64,000 nucleotides of DNA, taken from Roseiarcus sp963794655 (GTDB lineage: Bacteria; Pseudomonadota; Alphaproteobacteria; Rhizobiales; Beijerinckiaceae). The stretch is taken from NCBI GenBank assembly GCA_963794655.1, contig CAWCEV010000006.1:2294001-2358000 (forward strand), given 5' to 3'. The translations under genes and the position numbers were made by a program. The notes beneath the pieces are model-generated. The model worked only from the letters and a program-made list of their open reading frames with translations, did not search any database and was not told the origin of the DNA. Below, one piece after another: positions 26,298 to 35,578 of the stretch. Within the stretch, counting starts at the first letter, position 1. Each line of letters begins with the position of its first letter.

Positions 26298-27311
26298 ATG
26301 TCTCGCTTTGCCCTCGCGCCCGTCCTTTCCGCCGCCGTGATCGGCCTTGCGCTGAACATGGCTCCTCCCGCCGCGCGCGCCGCGTCGCTCACGCTCTATT
26401 CGGCGCAGCACGAGCAGACAGTCGATATTCTGACCAAGGCGTTCACCAAGGACACCGGGATCGAGGTCAAGGTTCACTCGGGCGAGGCGCCCGAGCTCGC
26501 TAGCCAGCTGGTTAAGGAAGGGAAGTCCTCGCCGGCCGATGTTTTCTTCACCGAGAACTCGCCGGAGCTCGAGCTCCTGTCGGAGAAGGGCCTCCTGGCG
26601 AAGGTCGCTCCGGAGACCCTGGCCAGCGTGCCGGCCAAGGACAGCGGCTCGGCGGGCGACTGGGTCGGCGTTTTCGCCCGCGAAAACGTGCTCGCCTACA
26701 ACCCCAAGATGATCCAGGAAGCGGCGCTCCCGGCCTCTCTGCTCGACCTCGCGAAGCCCGAATGGAAAGGCAAGGTTGCGATCGCGCCGACCGACGCCGA
26801 CTTCCTGCCGCTCGTCGGCGCGGTCGCGGCGTTGAAAGGTCGCCCTGCCGCCCTCGAATGGCTCAAGGGCCTGCGCGACAACGCGATGATCTTCGACGAT
26901 GACGAAGGGGTGGCCGCGGCGGTCGACCGGGGCGCGGTCGCGACCGGGATCGTCAACAATTACTATTGGGCGCGGCTGCGGATGGAAAAGGGCGACAAGA
27001 TCCAGAGCGCCATTCACCATTTTGCCGGGGGCGACGTGGGCGGGGTGATGAATATATCTGGGGCGGCGGTGCTCAAGAGTTCGCGCAACCAGGGCGCCGG
27101 GCAGAAGTTCCTGGCCTTCCTGGTCAGTAAGCCCGCTCAGGAGCTGATGTCGAAGCTCAACATCACCTTCGAATATCCGCTTGTCCCGGGCGTCGCGGCG
27201 AACCCGATGCTGAAACCGGCAAGCGAGTTGCAGCCGCCGGAGCTCACCCTCAAGCAGATCGGCGACGACCGGGACGCGGCCACGCTCTTGACCGAGGCGG
27301 GCCTGATCTGA
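26298..27311 (+). CDS. fbpA: Periplasmic Fe(III)-binding protein of ABC transporter
   Basis: A 337-residue substrate-binding protein with a signal peptide ending near ARA-ASLT. The mature protein starts 'LTLYSAQHEQTVDILTKAF', the entry of FbpA/FutA/AfuA ferric-binding proteins. It keeps the hinge segment 'DVFFTENSPELELL' and the tyrosine pair in IVNNYYWARL that coordinates iron in this family. AGGAA stands before the ATG. Its TGA overlaps the ATG of the permease by one base. It delivers ferric iron to the permease in the periplasm. Confidence 0.93.
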   Translation: MSRFALAPVLSAAVIGLALNMAPPAARAASLTLYSAQHEQTVDILTKAFTKDTGIEVKVHSGEAPELASQLVKEGKSSPADVFFTENSPELELLSEKGLLAKVAPETLASVPAKDSGSAGDWVGVFARENVLAYNPKMIQEAALPASLLDLAKPEWKGKVAIAPTDADFLPLVGAVAALKGRPAALEWLKGLRDNAMIFDDDEGVAAAVDRGAVATGIVNNYYWARLRMEKGDKIQSAIHHFAGGDVGGVMNISGAAVLKSSRNQGAGQKFLAFLVSKPAQELMSKLNITFEYPLVPGVAANPMLKPASELQPPELTLKQIGDDRDAATLLTEAGLI

Positions 27312-28927
27312 TGGCTCAAGTCGCGAGCCTGAACGGCGCCGGACGCGCCTTCGGCTTTGACCGGCCTGCCGAGGCGCATCGGAGGGGACGCGCGCCCGCC
27401 GCCCTGATCGGCGCCGCCGCGTTCGCCGCTGTGCTTGTGCTGCTGCCGATCCTGGTCACGGTCGTTGAGGCGTCCGGTGTGAGCCTGCAGGGCGCGACGA
27501 ATTTGCTGATGCGCCCGCTCGTCGGGCGGCTCCTGGTCAATACGGTCGGACTGGTTCTCGCCGCGTCCGCGACCTGCGCGCTCGTCGGGACGGCGTCCGC
27601 GTGGGTAATCGAGCGGACGGACCTTCCCGGGCGGAGGGTTTGGGCCGTGCTGGCCGTTGCGCCTTTGGCGATTCCGCCATTCATCTCAAGTTACGCCTGG
27701 GTCTCGCTCAGCAACGGGCTGCAGGATTTCGGCGGCGCGCTGCTGGTCGTGACCTGCGCCTATTATCCGCTGGTCTATCTGCCGGTCGCCGCCGCGCTGC
27801 GCGGCCTCGATCCGGGCCTTGAGGAAAGCGCGCGATCGCTGGGCCATGGGCCCTGGGGATGCTTCTTCCGCGTCGTCGCGCCGCAACTGCGCCCGGCGCT
27901 CTACGGCGGCGTATTGCTCGTCGCGCTCGACGTCCTGATCGAGTTTGGCGCCTTCGCGCTGCTGCGCTTCCGCACTTTCACCACCGAGCTCTACGCTCAA
28001 TACCGGACCGGGCTCGACGGGCCGGAATCCTCGCTGCTGGCGCTTGTCCTCATCGCTCTCTGCCTCGTCTGCGTGATTGGGGAACTGAACCTGCGCGGCC
28101 GGGCGCGCTATGCGCGGGTCGGCTCCGGCGCCCGGCGGATCGCCGCGCCGGTTCGCCTCGGATGGGTCCGATGGCCCGCTCTGCTTGCCTTCGCGGGCCT
28201 CACCGTCGCGACGCTCGGCGTGCCGCTCGGCATGATCGGCTACTGGCTGATGCAGCACGCGCAGGCCGCGACCTCGCCGGTCGCGCCGTCATGGCCGCTT
28301 CTCCTGAACGCGACGCTCGCCTCCCTGGGCTATGGGCTGGCTGGCGCCGCGGCAGCGCTTCTACTCGCGGCGCCGCTCGCCTATCTCGCCACGCGCTACC
28401 CGAGCCGGCTCTCGATCGCGCTCGAGCGGGTCGCCTATCTCGCGCAGGGCGTCCCGGCCATCGTCGTCGCGCTGGCGTTCATTTCGCTGACGGTGCAGAC
28501 GATCCGGCCGCTCTACCAAAGCGCGGCGCTGCTGGTCATCGCCTATGCGATCCTGTTCCTGCCGTTCGCGCTGGTCGGGGTTCGCTCGGCGCTCGCGCAG
28601 GTTCAGCTCGGGCTTGAGGAGGCGGGCCGCTCGCTGGGGCTTGGGTGGTTTTCGGTCACGGTCCGGATCCTCGCGCCGCTGGCGGGGCCGGGCGTTGGAG
28701 CAGGCGCCGCGATGGTGTTCGTTTTTGTCGCCACCGAATTGACGGCGACGCTCCTCCTCGCGCCGATCGGCACGCGGACGCTCGCGACCGAGGTCTGGGC
28801 CAATACGACGTCGCTCGCCTTCGCCGCGGCTGCGCCATTCGCGGCGATGATGCTCGCGATCTCGCTCCTGTCCAGCTGGCTTCTCGCGCACCGTTTTGGC
28901 GCCGCCGCATTTCCGGTTCGGGCCTGA
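27311..28927 (+). CDS. fbpB: Iron(III) ABC transporter permease (fused double permease)
   Basis: A 538-residue inner-membrane protein with about twelve helices, formed by two homologous permease halves as in FbpB/SfuB. Each half carries an EAA loop: 'LEESARSLGHGPWGCFFRVV' near residue 175 and 'LEEAGRSLGLGWFSVTVRIL' near 440, where the ATPase docks. The start ATG overlaps the stop of fbpA (TGATG). It is followed two bases later by the ATPase gene. The pairing with fbpA and fbpC makes ferric iron the likely substrate. Confidence 0.94.
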   Translation: MAQVASLNGAGRAFGFDRPAEAHRRGRAPAALIGAAAFAAVLVLLPILVTVVEASGVSLQGATNLLMRPLVGRLLVNTVGLVLAASATCALVGTASAWVIERTDLPGRRVWAVLAVAPLAIPPFISSYAWVSLSNGLQDFGGALLVVTCAYYPLVYLPVAAALRGLDPGLEESARSLGHGPWGCFFRVVAPQLRPALYGGVLLVALDVLIEFGAFALLRFRTFTTELYAQYRTGLDGPESSLLALVLIALCLVCVIGELNLRGRARYARVGSGARRIAAPVRLGWVRWPALLAFAGLTVATLGVPLGMIGYWLMQHAQAATSPVAPSWPLLLNATLASLGYGLAGAAAALLLAAPLAYLATRYPSRLSIALERVAYLAQGVPAIVVALAFISLTVQTIRPLYQSAALLVIAYAILFLPFALVGVRSALAQVQLGLEEAGRSLGLGWFSVTVRILAPLAGPGVGAGAAMVFVFVATELTATLLLAPIGTRTLATEVWANTTSLAFAAAAPFAAMMLAISLLSSWLLAHRFGAAAFPVRA

Positions 28928-28929
28928 CG

Positions 28930-30072
28930 ATGGCTGAGGTTCGCATTTCCGGGCTGACCAAGGCCTTCGGCGGGACGCCGATATTGCGTGGCGTGGATCT
29001 CGTCGTGCCGTCGGGCGCGCTGTTTGCAATCCTCGGCGCCTCGGGCAGCGGCAAGACGACGCTTCTGCGGTTGCTCGGCGGGTTCGAGCGCGCCGATTCC
29101 GGGACGATCGAGATCGACGGGCGGCAGGTGTCCGGTCCGGGGCTCCATGTGTCGCCGGAAAAGCGCCAGATCGGCTACGTGACCCAGGAGGGGTCGCTCT
29201 TTCCCCATCTGACCGTCGCCGCGAACGTCGTCTTCGGGCTCCCGCGGCGTGAGCGTCGTGACCGGCATAAGGCTGAGGCGATGCTGGAAAGCGTCGGCCT
29301 TCCCGCTTCCTACGCCGCCCGCGCGCCCCACGAGCTCTCCGGCGGCGAGCAGCAGCGGGTCGCGCTCGCCCGCGCGCTTGCGCCGCAGCCCAAGCTCGTG
29401 CTGCTCGACGAGCCCTTCTCGGCGCTCGACGCCTCGCTCAGGATCGAAACCCGTGAAGCCGTCGCGTCGATCCTGCGCGCTGTGGGAGCGACCGCGCTGC
29501 TCGTGACCCACGACCAGTCGGAAGCCTTGTCGATGGGCCGCGAGGTCGCCGTGCTGCGTGGCGGCGCCTTGGCGCAGGTTGCGCCGCCTGAAGAGCTTTA
29601 CCGCCAGCCCGTAGACGCGGCGCTGGCGCAATTCGTCGGCGAGGCGGCGCTGCTGCCGGGCGTCGTCGAGGGAGGGTTCGCCACCTGCGTGCTGGGACGG
29701 CTCGAGCTTGCGCGCGCCGCGCCGGAGGGGCCGGCGGACGTGATGGTGCGGCCGGAGCAGATTCGGTTCGAGCCTCGCGCGAGGCCCGGCGCGGCCGAAG
29801 GGCGGGTTCTGGCCGTGACCTATTACGGCCACGACGCGAGCGTCGCCGTTGCGCTCGACGGGGTCGACCAGCCAGCCACCGCGCGCGTCGCCGGCCACAT
29901 CGCTCCCGAGCAGGGCGCCCGCGTCTGGCTCAGCGTCGAAGGCCCCGCGATGGCCTATCCGCGCGCCACGCCGCAGCCACGGTCCGAAAACCCGGCCCGG
30001 CCGCCGGCCGTGAGATCGCGGACGCTTCCGAAGCGCGTCTTCGTCCCAACCATCAAGGAAAGACTGATATGA
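28930..30072 (+). CDS. fbpC: Iron(III) ABC transporter ATP-binding protein
   Basis: A 380-residue ATPase. Walker A GASGSGKTT (about 38-46), the Q-loop at GYVTQEGSLFPHLTV, signature LSGGEQQRVALARALA, Walker B VLLLDEPFSALD and the switch histidine in LLVTHDQSEALS are all intact. The C-terminal 130 residues form the TOBE/MOP-like regulatory domain (VMVRPEQIRFEPRA). ATG at 28930 directly follows the permease stop. The last bases overlap the next gene (ATGA), so the beta-propeller protein is translationally coupled. The tail beyond the TOBE region is proline-rich and unusual. Confidence 0.94.
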   Translation: MAEVRISGLTKAFGGTPILRGVDLVVPSGALFAILGASGSGKTTLLRLLGGFERADSGTIEIDGRQVSGPGLHVSPEKRQIGYVTQEGSLFPHLTVAANVVFGLPRRERRDRHKAEAMLESVGLPASYAARAPHELSGGEQQRVALARALAPQPKLVLLDEPFSALDASLRIETREAVASILRAVGATALLVTHDQSEALSMGREVAVLRGGALAQVAPPEELYRQPVDAALAQFVGEAALLPGVVEGGFATCVLGRLELARAAPEGPADVMVRPEQIRFEPRARPGAAEGRVLAVTYYGHDASVAVALDGVDQPATARVAGHIAPEQGARVWLSVEGPAMAYPRATPQPRSENPARPPAVRSRTLPKRVFVPTIKERLI

Positions 30073-31223
30073 GCAGACATCGCGATATGGCTTCGCGCGC
30101 GAGCCGCCGCGCTCTGGCGCTCAGTGCATGGGCGACGCTGGCGGTGGCCGCGCCATATGCAGCGCTGTCCGCCACCCAGCCGGCGAGCTTCCTCGACGGG
30201 ATCCACCGGCAGACGACGCTGTCCACGACGGTCCCCGAGAACGGCGATCAAAACCCCTACGCGATCGTGGTCGCGCCGGTCTCCGCGGGCTCGGTCCAGA
30301 AGGACGACGTGCTCATCACCAACTTCAACGACGGGGGCAATCTGCAGGGTCTCGGCACGACGATCGTCGACTACAATCCGACGACGAAGAAGCTCAGCAC
30401 CTTCGCCGCGCTCCCGCGCGATCTTAAAGGTTGTCCCGGCGGCGTCGGGCTCTCCACCGCGATGACGATGCTGAAGTCCGGCTGGGTGATCGTCGGCAGC
30501 GCGCCGAGCGCCGACGGCACCACCGCGACCAGGGGCGCTGGCTGCCTCATCGTGCTCGACTCGAGCGGCAAGGTCGCGGGTGTTATCGCCGGCGACAAGA
30601 TCGACATGCCGTGGGGCAATATGGCGGTGATCGACAATGGCGACGCCGCGACCCTGTTTGTCAGCATGGCCGGATTTGGCGTCGGGTCGCCGGAAGGCGA
30701 TCCGCGCGTGGTCAATGAGGCGACGGTGTTGCGCGTCAAGCTCTCGATCCCGGAAGGCAAGCCCCCGGAAGTTACTGATCAGACCGTCGTCGGCAGCGGC
30801 TTCGGATCGAAGCCGGACAAGGACGTGTTCCTGGTCGGGCCGACCGGCCTTGCGCTCGGCGCCAACGATACGCTTTACGTCTCGGACGCGACCGGCAACC
30901 GCATCAGCGCGATCTGGGACGCGACGACCCGCGATCACAGCGCGGGCGTCGGCCGGACCGTGACCAAGGACGGCCTCCTGCAAACGCCGCTTGCGATGAC
31001 GACGGCCCCGAACGGGCATCTGCTGGTGGTCAACGCGAAGAACGGGCAGGTGGTGGAGATCGATCCGGTGAGCGGCGACCAGATCAAGGCGCGCTGGATT
31101 GATCCGAACAAGGCGCAGAAGCCGCCTGGAAGCGGCGATCTGTTCGGAATCGCCATGACGCCCGCCGGCGACGGGTTCTACTATGTCGAGGACGAGTCGA
31201 ACACGCTGGTGATCGCAAGGTGA
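30069..31223 (+). CDS. Exported NHL/beta-propeller-like protein of the iron operon
   Basis: A 384-residue exported protein with an N-terminal signal ('ALALSAWATLAVAAPYAALSA'). It reads as a beta-propeller with blades such as 'GDQNPYAIVVAPVSAGSVQ', 'DDVLITNFNDGGNLQGLGTT', 'VGPTGLALGANDTLYVSDA' and 'TTAPNGHLLVVNAKNGQVVE'. No catalytic residues can be named. It overlaps fbpC by four bases (ATGA) and the DyP peroxidase by four bases (GTGA), so it is an integral member of the iron operon. A periplasmic role in iron or haem handling is inferred from context. A homolog lies at 54,009 in the acidobacterial segment. Confidence 0.82.
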   Translation: MSRHRDMASRASRRALALSAWATLAVAAPYAALSATQPASFLDGIHRQTTLSTTVPENGDQNPYAIVVAPVSAGSVQKDDVLITNFNDGGNLQGLGTTIVDYNPTTKKLSTFAALPRDLKGCPGGVGLSTAMTMLKSGWVIVGSAPSADGTTATRGAGCLIVLDSSGKVAGVIAGDKIDMPWGNMAVIDNGDAATLFVSMAGFGVGSPEGDPRVVNEATVLRVKLSIPEGKPPEVTDQTVVGSGFGSKPDKDVFLVGPTGLALGANDTLYVSDATGNRISAIWDATTRDHSAGVGRTVTKDGLLQTPLAMTTAPNGHLLVVNAKNGQVVEIDPVSGDQIKARWIDPNKAQKPPGSGDLFGIAMTPAGDGFYYVEDESNTLVIAR

Positions 31224-32524
31224 GCTGCCCGTTTCACCCGCCGAAGAACGGCCCGTCGCGGCGCGGATTGCTCGCGGGCGCCGGCGGATTGCTGGCGGGC
31301 GCGGGCCTGGGAAAGGTCGCGCGCGCCGCGGCGCCGGAGGCTCCGGGCGCTCCGCTCAGCCAACCGTTTTTCGGCCAGCACCAGGGCGGCATCGCGACGC
31401 CCGCGCAGACGAACAGCTACCTTGTCGCCTTCGACCTCGTCGCCAAAGCGGCCGACGAGGTGACGACGATGCTGCGGCTCTGGACCGACGCCGCGCAGCG
31501 GATGACGGCGGGAGAGACGGCGCGACCGCTCGGCGACGATATCAGCATCGAGGGGCCGGATGGCGGTTCGGCGCTGGGTCTTCCGGCGTCGCGGCTGACG
31601 ATCACCTTCGGCTTCGGGCCGGGCCTCTTCATCAAGAACGGCGTCGACCGTTATGGTCTGGCCTCGAAGCGGCCGGAGGCGCTCGTCGACCTGCCGAAAT
31701 TCAATGGCGACCAATTGCAGCCCCCGCGCACCGGCGGCGACATTTCGGTTCATGCCTGCGCCGACGACCCGCAGGTCGCGTTTCATGCGGTGCGCGAACT
31801 CGACCGGCTGTCCTATGGGCTGGCTCAGATCCGCTGGGCGCAGGCGGGCTTCCTGCCCGACACGCCCGCAGGCCAGAATCCGCGCAACCTGATGGGTTTC
31901 AAGGACGGGACGGTCAACCCGCCGCTCGCGGGCGCGCCCCTGACGCCCGACTCTCCGCGAGGCTTCGACGATGTGGTGTGGGTCGGCGAGGAGGGTCCCG
32001 ACTGGATGCGCGGCGGCAGCTATATGGTGGCGCGGCGGATCAGGATTTCGCTCGAGCATTGGGACCGAACCGAGGTCGACTTCCAGGAGCAGGTGATCGG
32101 CCGGCACAAATATTCCGGGGCGCCGATCGGCAAGTCGGCCGAGGACGATCCGCTCGACCTCGACCGCGTCGACAAGGACGGCAATCCGCTGATTGGCGAC
32201 ATCGCCCATGTCCGCCTCGGCGCGGCGTCGGAAAATGACGGCGCGCAGATCCTGCGCCGGTCCTATTCCTACAACGACGGGGTCAGCTTCACGGCCGAGC
32301 GTTGGCCGCCGTGGCGCCAGGGGATGCTCTACGACGCCGGACTGATGTTCATCGCCTACCAACGCGATCCGCGCACGGGCTTCATCAAGATCTACGACAA
32401 CATGTCCAAGCTCGACGCGCTGAATCAGTTCACGACCCATACCGGCGGCGGCCTCTTTGCCTGTCCGGCCGGCGTTCGCGAGGGCGAGTTCATCGGCCAG
32501 CGATTATTCCAGCCTCGGGCGTAA
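31220..32524 (+). CDS. efeB: Tat-exported Dyp-type haem peroxidase (EfeB-like)
   Basis: A 434-residue DyP peroxidase. The N-terminus carries a twin-arginine signal (SRRGLLAGAGGLLAGAGL). The family GXXDG motif is GFKDGTVNPP (about residue 225-234), and the proximal haem histidine is in the 'MVARRIRISLEHWDR' region or shortly after; the distal acid and Arg regions are present. The end carries 'LDALNQFTTHTGGGLFACP', typical for EfeB. EfeB supports ferrous iron uptake and has been proposed to release iron from haem. GTG start at 31220 overlaps the propeller gene stop. Here it accompanies an FbpABC transporter instead of EfeUO. Gene symbol is by similarity. Confidence 0.9.
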   Translation: MSCPFHPPKNGPSRRGLLAGAGGLLAGAGLGKVARAAAPEAPGAPLSQPFFGQHQGGIATPAQTNSYLVAFDLVAKAADEVTTMLRLWTDAAQRMTAGETARPLGDDISIEGPDGGSALGLPASRLTITFGFGPGLFIKNGVDRYGLASKRPEALVDLPKFNGDQLQPPRTGGDISVHACADDPQVAFHAVRELDRLSYGLAQIRWAQAGFLPDTPAGQNPRNLMGFKDGTVNPPLAGAPLTPDSPRGFDDVVWVGEEGPDWMRGGSYMVARRIRISLEHWDRTEVDFQEQVIGRHKYSGAPIGKSAEDDPLDLDRVDKDGNPLIGDIAHVRLGAASENDGAQILRRSYSYNDGVSFTAERWPPWRQGMLYDAGLMFIAYQRDPRTGFIKIYDNMSKLDALNQFTTHTGGGLFACPAGVREGEFIGQRLFQPRA

Positions 32525-32708
32525 TCGCCGCGACGGGGCCTCTCGCCGCAATCAGGCTCGAAGCAACTTACCCTCGGTTCCTCGTGACAAGCCGCGCCCC
32601 CGGGAGTAAACTCCTGCGCAAAGAGCCCGCGCGAGACCTCGCGACGTAACGTTCCTCTTCTGCTGACGCCCGAGTCTCGCGCGGCGTGAAATGCATGGAG
32701 GTACGCTC

Positions 32709-33620
32709 ATGACTTCCGCTATCCACGTTTACTTCGGACCCGAGGCGCTCAGCCAGCAGGTCGAAGTGCGTCCCATCGGTCCGCGCGACTGCTTCGCCGC
32801 GCTCGCGGAGGGCTTCGATGATTTCTTCGCCATTCCGACCTATCCCGTTTTCGTCGGCTTGTTCTACGCGGTGGCGGGGATCGCGCTTGTCGCGATGTCT
32901 TCCTTCACGAGCGCGCTGCAGCTCGTTTTTCCGCTCGCGGCGGGTTTCGCGCTGGTCGGGCCGTTTGTCGCCATCGGGCTCTACGAGATGAGCCGTCGCC
33001 GCGAGCGTGGGCTGACGGTGAGAGGTCGCGAAGCCTTCGCCGTCTTTCGCTCGCCGGCGCTGCCGTCGATCCTGGCGTTCGGCCTGCTGCTGCTCGCGAT
33101 CTTCGCGGCCTGGATCTTCGCCGCCGAGCTGATCTACTCCTGGCTCTACGGACCGAATCCCCCAGCCGCGGCGCTCCCTTTCCTTACCGATGTCCTGACC
33201 ACGGAGCGCGGCTGGCTGCTCATCATAGTCGGCGGCCTCGTCGGCTTTTGCTTCGCGGCGCTTGCGCTCTGCATCAGCGTTGTTTCTTTCCCCTTGATGC
33301 TCGACCGCGACGTCGGGCTCGTGCCCGCGCTCGAGGCTTCGCTGCAAGTGACGCGCGCCAATCCGCTCGCCGTTGCGCTATGGGGCCTGATCGTCGCGTC
33401 GGCTCTAGTCTTGGGCTCGCTCCCGGTCTTCACCGGGCTCGCCGTCATCATGCCGGTGCTTGGGCATGCGACCTGGCGGCTCTATCGGAAGGCGATCGAG
33501 CGCGACCCGGCGCATGAAGTCGCGGTCGAACTCCCGCGAAGCGAGGCCTTTGTCGAGTTCCCGCTCCTGCAGCCGCTCTGGATATTCCTCGACTGCCTCG
33601 AGGCGATGCGCCGCAAGTAG
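32709..33620 (+). CDS. DUF2189 integral membrane protein
   Basis: A 303-residue protein with six predicted helices arranged in pairs, starting after a 50-residue cytoplasmic segment ('VEVRPIGPRDCFAALAEGFD'). The sequences 'FPLAAGFALVGPFVAIGLYE' and 'SVVSFPLMLDRDVGLVPALE' are hallmarks of DUF2189. The ATG at 32709 is preceded by GGAGG at good spacing. The gene is convergent with tolB, with 14 bases between the stops. No function is established for the family. Confidence 0.85.
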   Translation: MTSAIHVYFGPEALSQQVEVRPIGPRDCFAALAEGFDDFFAIPTYPVFVGLFYAVAGIALVAMSSFTSALQLVFPLAAGFALVGPFVAIGLYEMSRRRERGLTVRGREAFAVFRSPALPSILAFGLLLLAIFAAWIFAAELIYSWLYGPNPPAAALPFLTDVLTTERGWLLIIVGGLVGFCFAALALCISVVSFPLMLDRDVGLVPALEASLQVTRANPLAVALWGLIVASALVLGSLPVFTGLAVIMPVLGHATWRLYRKAIERDPAHEVAVELPRSEAFVEFPLLQPLWIFLDCLEAMRRK

Positions 33621-33634
33621 GGTGGATGTCGGCT

Positions 33635-34951
33635 CTAATTGAGCAGCGGGCCCCATGAGGGATCGCTGGCGTAGCTCGGCGTCGGCACCAGAAATTCCGC
33701 GTGGCCGTAGATGTCGGTCATATAGATCTTCGGTCCGCCCGAGCCGCCGGAGTCACGGAAGAACATGACGTAGAGGCCGTTCGGCGCGAAGGTCGGACCC
33801 TCGTTGTGGAAGCCCTCCACGAGTATGCGCTCGCCGGAGCCGTCGGGCTTCATCACCCCGATGCCGAAGGATTGGCCCTTGATGCGGGTGAAGGCGATGA
33901 GGTCGCCGCGCGGCGACCAGACCGGCGTCGAATAGTGGCCTTCGCCGAACGAGATCCGCTTGGCCGGGCCGCCGCTGGCGCTCATAACGTAGATCTGCTG
34001 CGATCCGCCGCGGTCGGATTCGAACGCGATCTGCGCGCCGTCGGGGGAATAGGTCGGGGACGTGTCGATCGCCGAATCTTCGGTGAGACGGGTGGTGGCG
34101 CGGGAGCGCAAGTCCATGCTGTAGAGGTTCGTGCTTGCGCCGTCCGAGAGCGACATCACGATTTGCTGTCCATCGGGAGAGAAGCGCGGCGCGAAGGACA
34201 TGCCGGGAAAATTGCCGACCAATTCGTGCTGTCCGGTCTCGAGATTGAGCAGCGTCACCTTGGGGTCGCCGGCGCCGAACGACATATAGGCGAGCTGCTG
34301 GGCGGAGGGCGAAAACTGCGGAGTGACGACGAGCTCTTCGCCGCCGCCGAGGACCTTCACGTTGGCGCCGTCCATGTCCATGATCGCGAGCCGCTTGCGC
34401 CGCTTTTCCTTTGGCCCGGTCTCGTCGACGAAGACGACGCGCGAATCGAAGAAGCCCTTCTCGCCCGTCACGCGCGTGAACACCGCGTCCGCGATCATGT
34501 GCGCGACCCGGCGGCCGTTCACGGCGTCGGTCGTGTACTGCTGGCCCGCCACCTGCTCGCCGGTCGCCGTATCCCAGAGCCGGAACTGGGCGGTCACGCG
34601 GCCGGGGTCCTGATGAAGCACCCGTCCGGTCAAGACGAATTGAGCGTCGGTCGACTTCCAGGCCTCGAGATTCGGCGCGGTGTCGGGATTGGCGATGGTT
34701 TCGGGAAACTTCGCGGGGTTGAGCGGCAGGAGGAAGATCGACCGCGCGAAATCCGCGGCGACGACGTTGCTGATCTTACCGGTGTCCTCACCTGCGAAGG
34801 GCGTCACCGCGATCGTCACCGGTTTGAAGTTGGCGCCCGCGTGAACATAGATGTCGCCCTCGGCGCGGACGGGCCCGCCGGCGAACGCGACCAGGCCGAG
34901 CGCAATGGCCGAGAGAGCCGAGCGGCGGGAAACGAAGGAGGAGACATTCAT
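33635..34951 (-). CDS. tolB: Tol-Pal system periplasmic protein TolB
   Basis: A 438-residue periplasmic protein. It has a signal peptide ('RRSALSAIALGLVAFAGGPVRA'-type, split: cleavage after VRA), an N-terminal alpha/beta domain ('FKPVTIAVTPFAGED', about 40-170) and a six-bladed WD40-like propeller with repeated FSPDG/YSPDGAQIAFES blades ending 'SYASDPSWGPLLN'. TolB links Pal to TolA in outer-membrane constriction during division. The ATG at 34951 precedes the signal. It is the last gene of the tol cluster here. No pal gene follows; a convergent DUF2189 gene takes that place. Confidence 0.95.
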   Translation of the reverse strand: MNVSSFVSRRSALSAIALGLVAFAGGPVRAEGDIYVHAGANFKPVTIAVTPFAGEDTGKISNVVAADFARSIFLLPLNPAKFPETIANPDTAPNLEAWKSTDAQFVLTGRVLHQDPGRVTAQFRLWDTATGEQVAGQQYTTDAVNGRRVAHMIADAVFTRVTGEKGFFDSRVVFVDETGPKEKRRKRLAIMDMDGANVKVLGGGEELVVTPQFSPSAQQLAYMSFGAGDPKVTLLNLETGQHELVGNFPGMSFAPRFSPDGQQIVMSLSDGASTNLYSMDLRSRATTRLTEDSAIDTSPTYSPDGAQIAFESDRGGSQQIYVMSASGGPAKRISFGEGHYSTPVWSPRGDLIAFTRIKGQSFGIGVMKPDGSGERILVEGFHNEGPTFAPNGLYVMFFRDSGGSGGPKIYMTDIYGHAEFLVPTPSYASDPSWGPLLN

Positions 34952-34992
34952 CGGGCGATCTTTCGGGACAAAGACAGTTCGTCGCTCAAGCG

Positions 34993-35511
34993 TCATCGGC
35001 CGGCGACTTGCGGATTGAAGTGGATGGTCTTGGTTTTCCATTGCTCGTAGAACGGCCGGTATTCGGCCGGCACCGGGAGCGGATTGCAGCTCTGCACCGC
35101 GGCCATGACGCTCTTCGCCTGCGGCTTGAGAGCCGGGTCCGACGGCGGGTTGACCAGTTTCGCCGGCTTGGCGAGCGACCCGTCCGCGTTATAGGCGAGG
35201 CGGACCTGCGCGACATAAGGGTCGGCGTCCGCAGGTCTCGGCGCGGGCTTCCAGCATCCGAGATAGGTCTTGACGAGCCACGCCTCGAAGCCCGCCTGCT
35301 GCGCCGACGTCATCCGCGCCGGCGCCTCGACGGGCGCCACGGCCTTGGGCGGCGGGGCGATCGCGGCCACGGCTTGCGCGGGCGGCGTCGCAGCCTGCGC
35401 GGGCGCCGTCACGCGCCGGGGCGCCTTGTCCGGCAGTCGCTCGTAGCCGTAAGCGCCCGCCGCGACCGCGACGAGCACAAGTCCTGCGACCGGCTTCGAA
35501 AAAATGAGCAT
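34993..35511 (-). CDS. Second TolA C-terminal-domain protein (TolA paralog)
   Basis: A 172-residue protein with one N-terminal membrane anchor ('LIFSKPVAGLVLVAVAAGAY'), an alanine/proline-rich linker of about 50 residues and a TolA-III-like domain: TYLGCWKPAPR, YVAQVRLAYNADGSLAKP, NPPSDPALK, SCNPLPVPAEYRPFYEQW and TIHFNP. The domain closely parallels that of the full-length TolA directly upstream, down to the two cysteines. It sits between tolA and tolB on the same strand. A local duplication that gave a short TolA-like protein is the simplest reading; its division of labour with TolA is unknown. Confidence 0.85.
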   Translation of the reverse strand: MLIFSKPVAGLVLVAVAAGAYGYERLPDKAPRRVTAPAQAATPPAQAVAAIAPPPKAVAPVEAPARMTSAQQAGFEAWLVKTYLGCWKPAPRPADADPYVAQVRLAYNADGSLAKPAKLVNPPSDPALKPQAKSVMAAVQSCNPLPVPAEYRPFYEQWKTKTIHFNPQVAGR

Positions 35512-35578
35512 GGGCGTCAGCTCTCGCTTTCGGTTCTCGTGGCGAGCCCAAGTCGCGGCGGCGTTGAGGGCGCGGCCG

